From Symbiodinium natans (Eukaryota; Sar; Dinophyceae; Suessiales; Symbiodiniaceae): DNA of 64,000 nucleotides. The DNA lies in the NCBI GenBank assembly GCA_905221605.1, contig CAJNDS010000113.1, positions 760,674-824,673 on the forward strand, given 5' to 3'. Each line of letters starts with the position of its first letter. Positions within the stretch are counted from its first letter, which is position 1. This document shows positions 21,117 through 32,999 of this stretch, piece after piece. The notes under the pieces were generated by a model. It saw only the letters and a list, made by a program, of their open reading frames with translations. It did not search any database and had not been told where the DNA came from. Both the position numbers and the translations under genes were made by a program.

Positions 21117-22442
21117 ACTGTCAACTGGTCCGGGCACGGCTCCTTTTCGGGTTTAGGGCTTCTTTTTCTTCTTCGAGGTGGGGGGGGGGGGGTAGAGCGT
21201 TAAAGCGAGCGAAGGGTTTTAGTTCGCCAAAGAAGGCCAGCGCCTCGGGGTGTAGGGTTTAGTCGTCTAGGACTAGTCTATCTAGACTGAACTCTAGACC
21301 CTATACCCTCGCAGTTCTTCGAAGGGTGACAGGTGGCCACGAGTACCTTCTCCCACCCTGAACCCCCCAAGATAACCCTAAGGCTTAGGGTTTAGGCCCC
21401 TTTTAGGCTTTAGGGTTTGGGGGTTTAAAGGTTTCAGGCGTATAGGTTGCTAGGGTTTATAATGGGGTGTTCGGGGTTTCTGGGGTTGAACCAAAGAACC
21501 CTCAACCCTTGAACCCAAAACCCAAAACCCCTTGACCCTTCTTAAACCCTAAACCCCAAACCCTAAACCTTAAACCTTAAACCCCAAACCCTAAACCCTA
21601 AACCCCCAAACCCTTGAACCCTGAACCTTAAACCCCTGAACCCTGAACCCTAAACCCTAAACCCCGCACACCCTTGAACCAGAGATCGGAGAAGCGCCTC
21701 CCGCCACGAGTCCAGCGGGCTGCCCTGCGTCAAGAAGCGGCCGCTTCCGGGGAGAAGGGAGTTTGGTGTCGGTACCCTAACTCCTAGCCCCAAACCCTTC
21801 TACTAAACCAGAAACGGTTTAGGGTTTAGGGTTTAGGGTTTAGGGTTTAGGGTTTAGGGTTTAGGGTTTAGGGTTAGGGTTTAGGGTTTAGGGTTTAGGG
21901 CTAAGGGTAAAGGCGGGGGGGGGGGAGGGGGATATCAGCCGTACTTCGAGGTTCAGAGTACTTATGACTACAACTTGACCGGGCGATGTACAAACAGGGT
22001 TCGCAGATTCCTGCACCTGCATTGCGCTCACACAATCTTACGTGGCCCTTTTCTTTAGCCACCCTGCAAAACCCTAACCCCCAAATTCTTCTAAACCCTA
22101 AACCCTAGCCCCCAAACCCTTCCAAACCCTAGACCCGAAACCCCAAACCCCCTCTAAACCCTAAACCCCAAACCCTTGCAAACCCCTAAGCCCTAACCCC
22201 CAAACTCCTTACAAACCCGAAACCTTCAACCCAATCCCTAAACCCTATATAAACCCTAAACCCTAAACCCTGAACCCTAAACCCCAAACCCGAAACCCTA
22301 AACCCTAAACCCTAAACCCTAAACACTAGCCAGGCGAGGGTGTCGCGGCGCAGGTGCAGCTTTTTTGTTTCCCCCTCTCTGTGCAGTGCAACCCAGTTCG
22401 CTCTCTAGGATGGTCTAGCCGGTGCATACAAGGTCGGTCTTC
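21117..22442 (-). CDS. Exon cluster between degenerate arrays
   Basis: About 22442-22388 (RPCMHRLDHPRERTG), about 22387-22330 (RGKQKSCTCAATPSPG), 22026-21969 (RNAGAGICEPCLYIARSSC, phase 0 to 1), 21743-21680 (RPLLDAGQPAGLVAGGASPI, phase 0 to 1), about 21362-21310 (VGEGTRGHLSPFEELR), about 21256-21194 (PEALAFFGELKPFARFNA), about 21150-21117 (EPCPDQLT). The arrays here are strongly degenerate (CCCCAAACCCTT and similar). Confidence 0.42.
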
Positions 22443-22785
22443 CGGATTCAGGGTCAAGGGTTTAGGGTTTAGGGTTTCGGTTCAGGGTTTAGAGGTTTGG
22501 AGTTGTGCGGAATTCGGTTTAGGGTTCAGGGTTCAAGGGTTTGGAGCTTCGCGTTTAGTGGCTGAGGGCTGAAAAACCCTTCAGCCCTAAACCCCAAACG
22601 CTAAATCCCAAACCCTAAACCTTCTTTGCACTAAAGCCTAAGCCCTTCAGCCCTCAGGGCTTTTGGGGCTCTGGGTCTTTGGGAGAGTGCCGGAGGGTTT
22701 AGGGTTTAGGGTTTAGGGTTTAGGGTTTAGGGTTTAGGGTTTAGGGTTTAGGGTTTAGGGTTTAGGGCGTAACATAAGCTGTGCT

Positions 22786-23421
22786 TCAGGTGGCTGCAGG
22801 GGAAGCATTGGCTGCCAACTTATCAGATAGCATCTTGTCCCACGCCAGCCTCGGATGTCTTTGGGTGCCGGAGGGTTTAGGGTTTAGGGTTTAGGGTATA
22901 GGGCGTAACCCATGTACACCTAGACAAGGCAAGTGCGCAATGTACCGTATCTGTTTTCTCAACATATAGGGCTACCCTTACGCACCAAAATGTAGCATCA
23001 CCCCCTTTTAAACTTTTGCAGGGACCCCGAAAAATTCGTTCCTGCCTTTGAAGCCACCATTTCACACCCTAAACCCTAAACCCTAAACCCTAAACCCTAA
23101 ACCCTAAACCAATTTCTTCCAGGAAGTTAGGAGCTCGGAGTCTTACGCTCTGTTTCAGGGCGAGCGCAACGTTCTGCGGGGCGTTTTGGCGTTTAGGATG
23201 TAGGGTTTAGGGTTGAGGGTTTAGGGTTTGGGGTTTAGGATTGAGGGTTTCGGGTTGAGGGTTTAGGGCTATTAAGCAAGGGTTTGGGGTTTAGGGTTTA
23301 GGATTTAGGGTTTAGGGTTGAGGGCTTAGGGGTTCAGGGTCGAAAAGCACCATGCCCAGGCAAAGTGGCATCTGGTCGTTCAGCATGGTCATGGTCTGAT
23401 GGTACTCCTCCAGGGCAGGCA
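22786..23421 (-). CDS. Candidate start, internal and terminal exons
   Basis: 23421-23342 reads PALEEYHQTMTMLNDQMPLC (26 codons), acceptor CCCCAG, with a possible GA donor. About 23177-23143 reads QNVALALKQS with donor GTAAGA. About 23063-23032 opens with ATG as MVASKAGTNFSG. About 22866-22786 reads RLAWDKMLSDKLAANASPAA to TGA (22786-22788). Start and stop signals suggest more than one small gene. Confidence 0.45.
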
Positions 23422-23474
23422 CTGGGGTTTAGGGTTTAGGGTTTAGGGTTTAGGGTTTAGGGTTTAGGCTTTAG

Positions 23475-24530
23475 GGTGCAGGTTCAGAGTCTGAGAGTTC
23501 TGGGCTTCGAGCCCGCAGGGACTGTCAGCAACAGAACCACACAAGGTCGAAGGCTTGAAAAGGGGGCCCAAACCCTGTAAACTCCACATAAACGCCTCAT
23601 GAACTCGAAACCCTAAACCCTAAGCACCCTAAACCCTAGAAACTCTAAGCCGCCTTGTCGGGATGGCATAGGATAGGGGATCTGTGGCTCAGGGCCCTGG
23701 ACAAACAAAACAGAGGGCCCAATACGACTTGCTTAAGAAATACCCTGCACATGTCGTTCAACTGAGACCCTAAACTCCAAGAACTCAGACCCTAAACCCT
23801 AAACCCTCAGCCACGCGCACTCTGCGAAACCCTAGACCCTAGAAGCCCTATGTGCATCCATACCCCTATCAGTCCTCCAAGCCTCAACCCGTAGATCCTA
23901 AAACCTCGTTTTTTGCATAGCTTAGACTCTTGAAATCCTTGAAATCCTTGAAACCCTTGAAACCCTTGAAATCCTTGAAACCCTTGAAATCCTTGAAATC
24001 CTTGAAGCCCTTGAAACGTTGAAGCCCTAGACCCTCCTCGGCCAGCCGGCCAACCTGGCTGTAGAGCTGCATGGCGCTGCCTACAGCCACCTCACACAGG
24101 TTTAGGGTTTAGGGTTTAGGGTTTAAGAAGAATAGGGTTTTGGGGTTTGGGGTTTAGGAGGGGGGGGGGGGGGGGCGCTTCTTAGTATGAGTATACAGGG
24201 GCCAAGCCCTAAAAGGGTTTATGGTTGATATACCCTAGTAGGGATTATAGTAGTATGGGGGTTCATGGTTCAAAAACCCTAATAAGGATTATAGTAGTAT
24301 AGAGGTATACCCTAATAGGAATTAAAGAAGTACAGGGTCTATGATACGGTCTAGGATCCCCCAAACCCTACACCCTAAACCCTACACCCTAAACCCCAAA
24401 CCCCAAACCCTAAACCCCATTTGTTGGAGTTCATGTGGTCCCCATAAGGGAACTGCATCAGCGCCGAGGCGCAGCGCTCGTGGCCTCGACGCGGCGGAGC
24501 CGGTCGGCGTGTCCTCGACGGCTGGCAGGG
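23475..24530 (-). CDS. Four exons of an unidentified gene ending at 23645, and one exon of the next
   Basis: About 24530-24450 (PAVEDTPTGSAASRPRALRL; donor GCA-GTTCCCTTATGGGG is the end of a CCTTGGGG introner). About 24093-24033 (VAVGSAMQLYSQVGRLAEE, donor G-GTCTAGGG into a (TTCAAGGAT)n stretch). 23761-23645 reads LNDMCRVFLKQVVLGPLFCL and SHRSPILCHPDKAA to TAG (23645-23647). About 23557-23475, below the stop, reads STLCGSVADSPCGLEAQNSQ and belongs to the next gene. Exact joins are not determined. Confidence 0.48.
23935..24022. repeat. 9-bp array (TTGAAATCC)n
   Basis: About nine units of TTGAAATCC/TTGAAACCC, probably derived from a telomeric-like seed, inside the presumed intron below the exon 24093-24033. 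A related CTGAAACC array lies at 28138-28230. Confidence 0.85.
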
Positions 24531-24571
24531 TTTAGGGAAGCAACACGGAAGAATCTCTCAACCTATCAATA

Positions 24572-25035
24572 TCAAAGTGAAGAGAGCGTGAACAAGTAGA
24601 AAGCTGTGAAAGGAGAAGCTTCCAATGCCCATCGCAAAAAAAACCTACCAAAGAGATCAAACAAGTGGCGATACGCGCATAACCTCAACCACACCAAGTT
24701 CACAACAGCCCACGTCCCCTCCAAACCGCATACATCTCGAACCCTGGCCCTAAACCCTAAACCCTGAACCCTAAACCCTCAACCCTCAACTCTAAACCCT
24801 CAACCCTAAACTGGTGGCACCCTGAACCCCAAGCTCCCAGGATAACTCCCAAACCTTCGAAGTCTCGGAAAAGAGCCTGCCAGTGGGAAAGCAAGCACTC
24901 ATACTGAGCGAAGCACAAAGCCTGAACGACATACTGAAGCCTAAACCCTAAACCCTAAACCCTAAACCCTAAACCCTAAACCCTCAATTTCGTGGCACGG
25001 GCTCCCGGGAGCTCGCGCAACGAAGGTGTGTTGAC
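24572..25035 (-). CDS. Hydrophobic terminal exon plus upstream exons
   Basis: About 24739-24572 is open for over 55 codons (WAVVNLVWLRLCAYRHLFDL ... ALEASPFTAFYLFTLSSL) to TGA, and is membrane-like. About 24942-24805 reads MSFRLCASLSMSACFPTGRL and TSKVWELSWELGVQG. 25035-24982 reads VNTPSLRELPGARATKLR after acceptor CCCGAG, with donor AGG-GTTTAGGG into a CCCTAAA/TTTAGGG junction. No family is recognised. Confidence 0.5.
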
Positions 25036-25105
25036 CTCGGGTTTAGGGTTTAGGGTTTCTACCCTGCTGGCGCTGAGTTTTTTTTGAGGGTTTCGAGCAG
25101 GCTCA

Positions 25106-25641
25106 GGTTTACCGGCGGATCTTTCCCTTGGCCCTTAACCCCGAGGCCTTCACTGCTCATGTTGGAGAGAAGGGTAAGGAGGAGGGATTGCCTCAGAGAT
25201 ACTTAAGGAGTTCAGGTTGTAAAAAGGACAGGCAGGCACACGTATGTGCACATCGCGCCCAGGCTAAAGAAGGGTTGTAACTTTTGGAGATCAAGGGACT
25301 AAAAGAGGAGCCCTTGGAAGGGACCTTATGGGTTAAACGGAAGTTATTCAGGGGCTACTTAGGTATATAGGGACTATATAAGGTTTATACAGGGGAATAA
25401 GACTAAATGTCCCTTCTAGGTGATGGATATACAGACACAAGCCAAGCATGCATTTACCCTAAACCCTAAACCCTAAACCCTAAACCCTAAACCCTAAACC
25501 CTAAACCCTAAACCCTAAACCCTAAACCCTAAACTCGTGTGTTTCAACTGCCGGACAACTCATAGCAAGGAGAAGAAGAAAATGGACTTCATACTGATCT
25601 ACACAACTGTAGACGAAGAAAAAACAAACAATGCGCATGCA
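25106..25641 (-). CDS. Hydrophobic exon and following exons
   Basis: 25641-25535 reads CMRIVCFFFVYSCVDQYEVH and FLLLLAMSCPAVETHE. Its acceptor CCCCAAAG is the end of a CCTTGGGG introner, and its donor GA-GTTTAGGG is the first unit of an array (phase 2). About 25270-25212 is open in two frames: phase 2 gives LGAMCTYVCLPVLFTT and a stop, and phase 1 gives WARCAHTCACLSFLQPELL. About 25148-25106 reads EGLGVKGQGKDPP with donor GTAAAC. Confidence 0.48.
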
Positions 25642-26013
25642 CTTTGGGGGGACCACATGAACCCGAAAAATGGGGGAATATACCCTATACTACTATAACT
25701 AATCCCTATTAGGATAGTATGAACTATAAACCCTTTTCGGGTTCATTTGGTCCCCAAGCACCCGAAATCCTAAACTCCCTACCTCCCTAAGCCCCCCAAA
25801 CCCTAAACACCCTAAACCCCCTAACTCACCCCCTTAAACCCTAAACCCTACACCCGAAGCCGGCGAAGCCCTCTACACCCTACATCCGGTGCATGCAAGG
25901 GACATAAGCGGGGTATAAGCCCAGTTTTTAGTCGCTACTAAGTCCCATGAGCCTGCAAGTAAACCCTAAACCCTAAACCCTAAACCCTAAACCCTCAACC
26001 CTAAACCCTAAAC

Positions 26014-26942
26014 CCGGTGCATGCAAGTGGCGTAGCTCTCCAGGGCCTCCACCTCGCGCAAGCGCTGAGCAAAGTCCTCTGCTGCTGTCAACCCTTGAAT
26101 CCCATATCATATTGGGGGGGGGGGGGGGGTTAGGGTTTGGGGCTTGAATCCCATATCATGTTGGGGGAGTTCAGGGTTCAGGGTTTATAGGGTTTGTAGG
26201 GTTTATAGGGTTTTTAGGGTTGATAGGGTGTAAAGGGCTTCTAGGGTTTCTAGGGTTTCTAGGGTTTCTAGGGTTTATAGGGTTATAGGGTTTATGGGGT
26301 TTATAGGGATAGGGCTTCTAGGGTTTCTAGGTTTTATAGGGTTTCCAGGGTTTCTAGGGTTTCTAGGGTTTATAGGGTTTATAGGGTTTATAGGGTTTAT
26401 GGGGTTTATAGGGTTTATAGGGCTTCTAGGGTTTATAGGGTTTCTAGGGTTTCTAGGGTTTATAGGGTTTCTAGGGTTTCTAGGGGGTTTATAGGGTTTA
26501 TAGGGTTTCTAGGGTTTCTAGGGTTTAGGGTTCAGGTCTTCAATAAAAGAAGAGGGATGAAGCCCTGTAGACCCTAAACCCATCATTGCGGGGATAAGGG
26601 TGCCCTAAACCCTAAACCCTAAACCCTAAACCCTAAACCCTAAAGCCTGAGCGAAGGCAGGGAACCTCAAGGACTGTCGTCACGCGCGCGACCCATCGCG
26701 TGTGACGTGCGCGTACGGAACGCAGCCGATGGAACCGAACCTCACCACCCTGTAAACCTGTAAACCCTATAAACCCTATAAACCCTATACACCCTAAAGA
26801 CCGGGCTCCTAAGCCCTAAGCCCCAAAGAGACCGTGAACAACCTCCCTCCTCCCCCCGCAAAGACAAGAACATTTCGGCGCGCAGGGGTCCTGCAGTTGA
26901 TCCGCATGCTGCACGACGTAGTTCTTCTTGGTGTTTACATGC
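26014..26942 (-). CDS. Exon cluster flanking a 9-bp repeat array
   Basis: About 26942-26842 reads NYVVQHADQLQDPCAPKCSC, donor GAG-GTTGTTC. 26749-26666 reads GGEVRFHRLRSVRARHTRWV (28 codons, phase 0). 26084-26014 reads AEDFAQRLREVEALESYATC, amphipathic and coiled-coil like, donor CGG-GTTTAGGG at an array edge. Between the last two lies a 360 bp (TTTCTAGGG/TTTATAGGG)n array. Confidence 0.5.
26180..26530. repeat. 9-bp variant array (TTTMTAGGG)n
   Basis: About 38 units alternating TTTATAGGG and TTTCTAGGG. It is open in one plus frame (FIGFLGFLGFI...), which is a translation artefact of the 9-bp period. Confidence 0.9.
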
Positions 26943-26999
26943 CTGGGTTGTTGCAGGGTTTAGGGTTTAGGGTGTAGGGTTTAGGGTTTAGGGCTTAGG

Positions 27000-27930
27000 A
27001 GGGCAGAGGGGGGGGCCTGCCAACGACCGAAGGTCGGTTTCAGAAGTGCTTAGCGGCGGTTTAGGGTGTAGGGTTTAGGGCTTAGGGTTTAGGGTTTAGG
27101 GTTTAGTGTTTAGGGTGCAGGGGCTTGAGTGTGTGAAGTTACCTCCCAGCAGGGCCCAAGAGTAAAATGCTGGCTTACGAGCGCAAGGGGGTTAAGGCTT
27201 TGGGGTTTGGGTTCAGGCAGGTTGGGTGGGGCCTCAGAATTGGTTGTGGAACCTCGAGCCCTGACGTGAAGAAAGCCAATGCAAAGTTCGGATTCGGATC
27301 GGCAGCTTAAGTCCCGAGTAACCTTAGAGTGCAGAGGCTACAATCCGGGTGTACCCTAAGGCCTAAACCCTAAACCCTAAACCCCAAACCCCAAACCCTA
27401 AACCCAATAAAAACGGGAAAGAAGGGCCCGCAGCAAGAGGACTCCAAACGGTGGCAACCCGAAGCCCGAGTCTGCTTGCAAAACCTCGGAAGGGGTTTAG
27501 GGTTTAGGGTTTGGGGTTTAGGGTGTGGGGTTTAGGGTTTAGGGTTTAGGGTATCGGGTTTAGGGTTTAGGGGTAACCCTTGTCGCCCCGGGCACAGGAG
27601 GATGTGGCTCCCGGAGGCGTGCTCTGACTTGAGCCAGCTGTCCAAACTTGTCATGCCTCGAGGAAATGGAAGAGCAGGGTGGTTTAGGGTTTAGGGTTTA
27701 GGGTTTAGGGTGCAGGGTTTAGGGCTTAGGTTTAGATGGGAGCAGGGTTGAGATGGGAGATGGGTTTAGGTATAGGGTTTAGGGTTTAGGGTATAGGGTC
27801 CAGGGCTTAGGGTTCAGGGCTAAAAGGCGGCTCTCGGAGATGTGGGGCTGCTGATCCGAAACGCAGCAGCTAGCCTTCAGTCTCAGTTTCGCAAAAAGCA
27901 TCGCGGACTTCAAGCTAGACATGCCCTGGG
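27000..27930 (-). CDS. Exon cluster
   Basis: About 27930-27827 (GMSSLKSAMLFAKLRLKASC, acceptor CCTCCCAG), about 27652-27586 (MTSLDSWLKSEHASGSHILL), 27484-27415 (VLQADSGFGLPPFGVLLLRA, 23 codons plus 1), 27305-27253 (LPIRIRTLHWLSSRQGS), about 27170-27140 (PAFYSWALLG, donor GTAACT), about 27058-27000 (PLSTSETDLRSLAGPPLCPP). Each island is flanked by TTTAGGG or CCCTAAA arrays. No family is recognised. Confidence 0.45.
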
Positions 27931-28057
27931 AGGTGAGTGTCTGCATACTTGGGCTTAGGAGGTTTAGGGTTTAGGGTTTAGGGTTTAGGGTTTAGGGTTT
28001 AGGGTTTAGGGTTTAGGGTTTAGGGTTTAAGGTTTAGGGTCCAAGGTTTAGGGCTGC

Positions 28058-29738
28058 TACCCGGAGAATGGAGCCCCCTGGCTCCAGACGACCTGATGTT
28101 GAAGCCCCCCCCCCCGAAAACCTTAAAACCCTGAAGCCCTCAAACCCTAAACCCTGAAACCCTGAAACCCTGAAACCCTGAAACCCTGAAACCCTGAAAC
28201 CCTGAAACCCTGAAACCCTGAAACCCTGAACCCTAAACCCTAGATCGCATGCTGCCAAGCGACCATGCTCCAACTCCTTGAGAAGGCGTTGGGGGATTAC
28301 AGTAAATTCCTGCCAACCCTTGGGAGTTGAGGCTCAACATCTTCTTATCCGTACCACAGTGGAGGGCTTTAGGGTTAGGGTTTAGGGTTTAGGGTTTAGG
28401 GTTTAGGGTTTAGGGTTTAGGGTTTAGGGTTTAGGGTTTAGGGTTTAGGGTTTAGGGTTTGGGGTTTGGGGTTTGGGGTTTGGGGTTTAGGGTTTAGGGT
28501 TTAGGGTTTAGGGTTTAGGATGGCGCAGGCGTTGTAGCTGTGACCTCCAGCGCGCAGACCCTCTACAGCCATGAAACAAGCACTTGACACCGGCCCTTTG
28601 GGATCCACTACAAACTCCCTAAACCCTAAACCCTAAACCCTAAACCCTAAACCCTAAACCCTAAACCCTAAACCCTAAAACCACTAAACCCTAAACACCC
28701 CGAAGCCCTAAATCTGAGAAGCATCCCGAGGCCGGGTTTTGGGTGCTTTGAGGCTCTCAGCCCAGTGGCCAGCAGCTTCGGATGGCGTTTGAAGATGTCC
28801 TGGACCAAAACCCTGAGCCCTAAGCCCTAAGAGCCCTAAGGCCGAAGGCCAAAAGCCTAAGGCCTAAGCCCGCTAAGCCCAAAAAATCCTAAGCCCTAAG
28901 CACAATAAGCTCTAAGCCCTAAGCCCTAATAAGCTCTAACAAGCTCTAATAAGCCCGAAGCCCTCTAAGCCCGCTAAGCCCTCTAAGCCCTCTAAGCGGT
29001 TAATAGGGTTCAGGGCTTGAGGGTTGTTTCGGGACTTAGGGCTTCGGACTGGGTTTTTGCGAGATTAGGGCATCAACATTTGTGAGGGCTTGAGGTAGGA
29101 CCTGTGAAGGGCTTCGGTCTACCAGGAGGGGCATTCCCTAGGTAAAACTAGAGTGTTAAGGGACCTTAAGTCGGAAGTCTCTTAACTACAGTTCGTGTGG
29201 TTAGAGGGCCCCTCCTGGTAAGGTTAAGGTTAGGGTTCAGGGTTCAGGGTTCAGGGTTCAGGGTTCAGGGTTCAGGGTGTAGGGTTTAGGGTTTAGGGTT
29301 TAGGATTTAGGGTTTAGGGCTAGGGTTTAGGGATGTTAGGGGATTTTCGGGAATTTAGAGTTTTTGAGGGGATCCGGAATGTAGGGATATGTGGTTTCAG
29401 GGTCTAAGGTAGTAAGACCCTTTCGGGCCGGTCTCGACGAGACAGCCGTTGGGGACGTCCAGCCCGGCTTGTGACGCGGTCTGTCTCGCCGTTGAAGAGG
29501 ACGGCCAAATTGTCCGACGTCCTTCGCCCCCTTCAGGGCAAGTGTCTTGCTACCGGCAACTGCCTTGAACCATAAGGGCTTCTGCCCTAGACCCTAAACC
29601 CTAAACCCGAAACCCTAAACCCTAAACCCTGGTCATACGCCCTGAGCTGTAGCCGACCAGCGGCGCAGCAGCGGCAAAGTGCCCTCCAGCGGAATTTCCT
29701 TGCGCCATGTACACTCCCAGTCGCCCCTTCAGCTTCTG
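28058..29738 (-). CDS. Exon cluster
   Basis: 29735-29628 reads KLKGRLGVYMAQGNSAGGHF (36 codons, phase 0, donor AGG-GTTTAGGG). About 29563-29424 is open in two frames (KAVAGSKTLALKGAKDVGQF or TSDNLAVLFNGETDRVTSRA). 29101-29050 reads VLPQALTNVDALISQKP. About 28801-28700 reads DIFKRHPKLLATGLRASKHP. About 28614-28525 reads FVVDPKGPVSSACFMAVEGL. About 28367-28239 reads MLSLNSQGLAGIYCNPPTPS (donor AGG-GTTTAGGG). About 28115-28072 reads FNIRSSGARGLHSP. Confidence 0.45.
29108..29225. mobile_element. Inverted-repeat element
   Basis: TACCAGGAGGGGCATTCCC opposed to GAGGGCCCCTCCTGGTA. It contains a second inner inverted pair around AAGGGACCTTAAG, and lies immediately upstream of the exon 29101-29050. 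Confidence 0.7.
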
Positions 29739-29942
29739 ACGCGGGACCTTGTAAGAAACTCTCCGACAGCGTCATGCAATTTTGGATGTACCACCGTATA
29801 CGAACAGTTCTTAATGGGGATTATAAGGGGGCGTGGGGGGGTATTATGATCTCCATTCAGAAAAAGGGGTAACATCCCAAAGTACAATTAATTATGCGTC
29901 TTGGGGTGTTAGGATTTAGGCTTTAGGGTTTAGGGCGAATGC

Positions 29943-31055
29943 ACCTTCAATCGGAGCAAAGCCCCGCCCGGCCTAAGACCCTTTCCGCAAAGCCCCAGAG
30001 CCCTAAAACCCTGAACCCCAAAACGCTGAAACCCTAGCACCCCTAAAAGCCCCAAACCCCAAAAACGACACCAAAACCCTACAAACCATGTAAACCCTCA
30101 ACCCCAAACCCTAAACCCTGAACCCCCAAAGCCGACCCCTTTCTCGCCTCGACGCGCCGCATGAGCTCCGCCGCCCGCCGCCGCAGAGGCGCTGGGGCAC
30201 CCTTGGCGGCACCCAGCCGCGCTTCCTGGGTTGGGAGTTAGGGTTTAGGGTTTAGGGTTTAGGGTTTAGGGTTCAGGGTGTGGAGGTTTTATAGGATTTA
30301 GCACTTCTGCTGCATGATCTGAGGGTTGAAAGGTTCAGGGTTGAGGCTTGAGTTGAGGGCTTTGAGGTTCTGAGTTGTTTGGATTCAGGGCTTCAGGGTC
30401 TAAGGGTTTGCGAGGCTACTTGAAAGTTCGTGGGTACTGAAAAGTAGGATGGCTAAGTGGGGTACCCTCATGAACAATCCTTATGTTACTTCGGCTCAAG
30501 CAAGGAAGGAACATGGTTAAGATAGGTTCAGAATTATGATTCCTACTACAGAAGGAAGCCAAAACAAATGCGACTCTCAACCATTGGCAGAGTCAGCCAT
30601 TAAGGGTAACTCTACAACCCTAAACCCTAAACCCTAAACCCTACATAAACCCTAAACCCTCAGCCCTGAGCCCTCAACCGTGCATGCAGCCTCTACAGGC
30701 CTCTCATCTGCCAGCTCCAAAAGCCCTCCCTATAGCCACGAGCCCTCTGGGTGCATTCCCAACGGTTTCTGGGTTTTGGGTAAACCCCCGAATGTACTCC
30801 TGTAGTTTTGGGTTTAGGGTTTAGGGTTCATCGGGTTATTTGCAGGGGTGATGGCGCTCCCCACCTTCGCTTGTCTCGAAGGGCATGAGTTGCTTAGGCA
30901 CCTCCAGCTAAACCAGGGATCGTCCCTTAAACCCCCGAAAAAAAGGAATCCTAAACAAGATCCTCTTCTACAAGCCCCAACAAGAGGTATTTCCAGGAAG
31001 ATTTCGGCTTTGTTTGCAACCGGCCCAGCTGACGCTCAGCATGCGCTGCAGGTTT
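29943..31055 (-). CDS. Exon cluster with two stops
   Basis: About 31055-31005 (RMLSVSWAGCKQSRNLP). About 30905-30842 (VPKQLMPFETSEGGERHHPC to TAA). 30768-30697 (NRWECTQRARGYREGFWSWQ). About 30321-30301 (IMQQKC then TAA, a seven-codon terminal exon after CCCTCAG). 30225-about 30130 (EARLGAAKGAPAPLRRRAAE, acceptor ACCCAG). About 29968-29943 (AGRGFAPIE). Region 30430-30600 is an inverted-repeat insertion with little coding signal. Confidence 0.43.
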
Positions 31056-31159
31056 AGAGTTTAGGGGGCTTTGGTGTCGCTAAATCCTACCCTAAAACCT
31101 AAACCCAGCACCCTAAACCATAAACCCCAAACTCTAAACCCTATACCCTACACCCTCTG

Positions 31160-32395
31160 GACCTGGGCCGAAGGGCGCAAGCCGCGACGCGGTCGCTCAA
31201 ACTCCGGATTTGCACCGACAGCGGCAAGACCTTGGCGTCTTCCTCTGCCATGGAGGGCGATGGGACCAGAGGTGTCCCAATGAGGCGATGACCCTAAAAC
31301 CTATAAACCCTAAACCCCTCAAACCCTCAAGATGTACGTAGGGAGCCCCCCTCTTCCTCCCCACTGCAGGAACTTCTGAAAAACAAATCAACCAAGGGGC
31401 TTTTGCGGCACGTCGAAGCTCTCTAAACCCTGTAGGGCCTGGGCACTACAGCCCTAAACCCTAAACCCTAAACCCTAAACCCCAAACCCCATGCGATATC
31501 CTGGAGCCGAGCAATGAAGCTGCGAGCGGGCAGGGCTGATGCGTCGTCCAGAAACTCTGATTCAGGCTCGGGGTTCAGGGCTTAGCTTAGGGTTCTTTGG
31601 GGACCAAATGAACCCAAAAATTGGGGTCATACACTACCCTAGATTACTATACTTCCTAGATGCTGTAACAAAAAACCCGAACCGAGGCCCATGGGCTAGA
31701 CAGTGACTTGGAAGGGCGCCCTGGAGGTAGAGGTTGTATAGGCCCCTCGTATGGGCCAAGACCCGTTTGTTGTTGAGAGAAGATAGCAACCCTTACAGGC
31801 ACACATAGTGTGTGTGTGTGTGTTATATGTACAGATATGTGGATGTCCGAAAATAGGGGTACCCCTTATATACCCCAAAATATTGTAGAACCCCTTTAAA
31901 GGAACCCCAAAGAAGGGTAGCCCTATTTTCGGAACACCCTAAACCCTAAACCCTAAATCCTAAACCCCAAAAACCCCCAAAAAAGCCGACGGTCGCCTGG
32001 AAGGACGTCTCTTCGAAGAGCTCCTGGTTGGCACGGAACCCAGGGTTTAGGGTTTAGGGTTTAGGGTTTCCCTACAGGTTTAGGACTCAGGGTTTTGACC
32101 TCTCCCGCACAGCTCGGGCAAATCCACATCACAGGGATGTCCACGAGACGTTGCCAAACTCAACGCAACTGTGTACTCCCAGCCCCTTACAGTAACAGGG
32201 CAACTATACAACCAACGGTTACCCTAAACCCTAAACCCTAAACCCTAAACCCGAAACCCCTTCCTTTTCGGGTGTAGAGGTTACTCTGGGCAGTCCAGGT
32301 TCGCACGAACCTGCGAGGAAGATTCTTGCCTGCAGCGGCTGGGTTTGAGGCTTTGCGTGTGGGTCTCTTGTTCCGAGCCGCTCTACCAACCGCGT
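31160..32395 (-). CDS. Exon cluster with a stop near 32281
   Basis: About 32388-32330 (TRLVERLGTRDPHAKPQTQ, GC donor), about 32310-32279 (VRANLDCPE to TAA), about 32207-32098 (VRGWEYTVALSLATSRGHPC), about 32045-31988 (FRANQELFEETSFQATVGF), about 31785-31703 (LNNKRVLAHTRGLYNLYLQG), about 31576-31489 (EFLDDASALPARSFIARLQD), about 31288-31168 (PSPSMAEEDAKVLPLSVQIR). Arrays and an introner (31842-31936) lie between. No family is recognised. Confidence 0.47.
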
Positions 32396-32999
32396 TACTA
32401 CTATACTCCCCTTAGAACCTTAATCAAAAGAACGTTTTTTTTTTTTTGTCATCCTCTTGGGTTTTATATGAAAAACTCCCAAGGGGGATATAGAGCATTC
32501 GTAATAGCAAATGCGCCTTCACGATTTGCAACCTTTCTGCTGCAAGGATGTCTGGGTCACTTAATCTGGCTGGTTCTTAGTAGGGGATGAGAGAATGAGG
32601 TACCCTATATAATCACTTTACAGGGTATATACAGGCCCCTCATTCCTAAACCCTAAAGCCTAAACCCTAAACCCTAACCTTTTAAACCCTAAACCCTAAA
32701 CCCTAAACCCTAAACCAGGGGGTACTTCTTAGGTCGGTTCTCTTCCCAGACCCCTGGAAAAGGATCCCAAAGCAAGAGCCCCCCACTAGTACCCCATGCG
32801 ACTATGGGATCATTCTTACGAACCCCTGAAGGGGATCCACTTTTTAAACCCTCAACCCTAAACCCTAAACCCCAAACCCTAAACCCTGAACCCTAAACCC
32901 CAAACCCGAAACCCTAAACCCTCAATTTTTGGAGCCTCCCAGGGGTCTGGGTTGGGATGGCGGGTGCGAGCCAGGGTTGAACATCATGGAAAGCCAGGT

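Noticed and set aside
32325-32400. tRNA-like minus-strand sequence (GGTTGGTAGAGC D-arm look-alike)
   Set aside because: The D stem, anticodon stem and T arm do not pair properly and T33 is missing. The same DNA reads as a normal exon (TRLVERLGTRDPHAKPQ).
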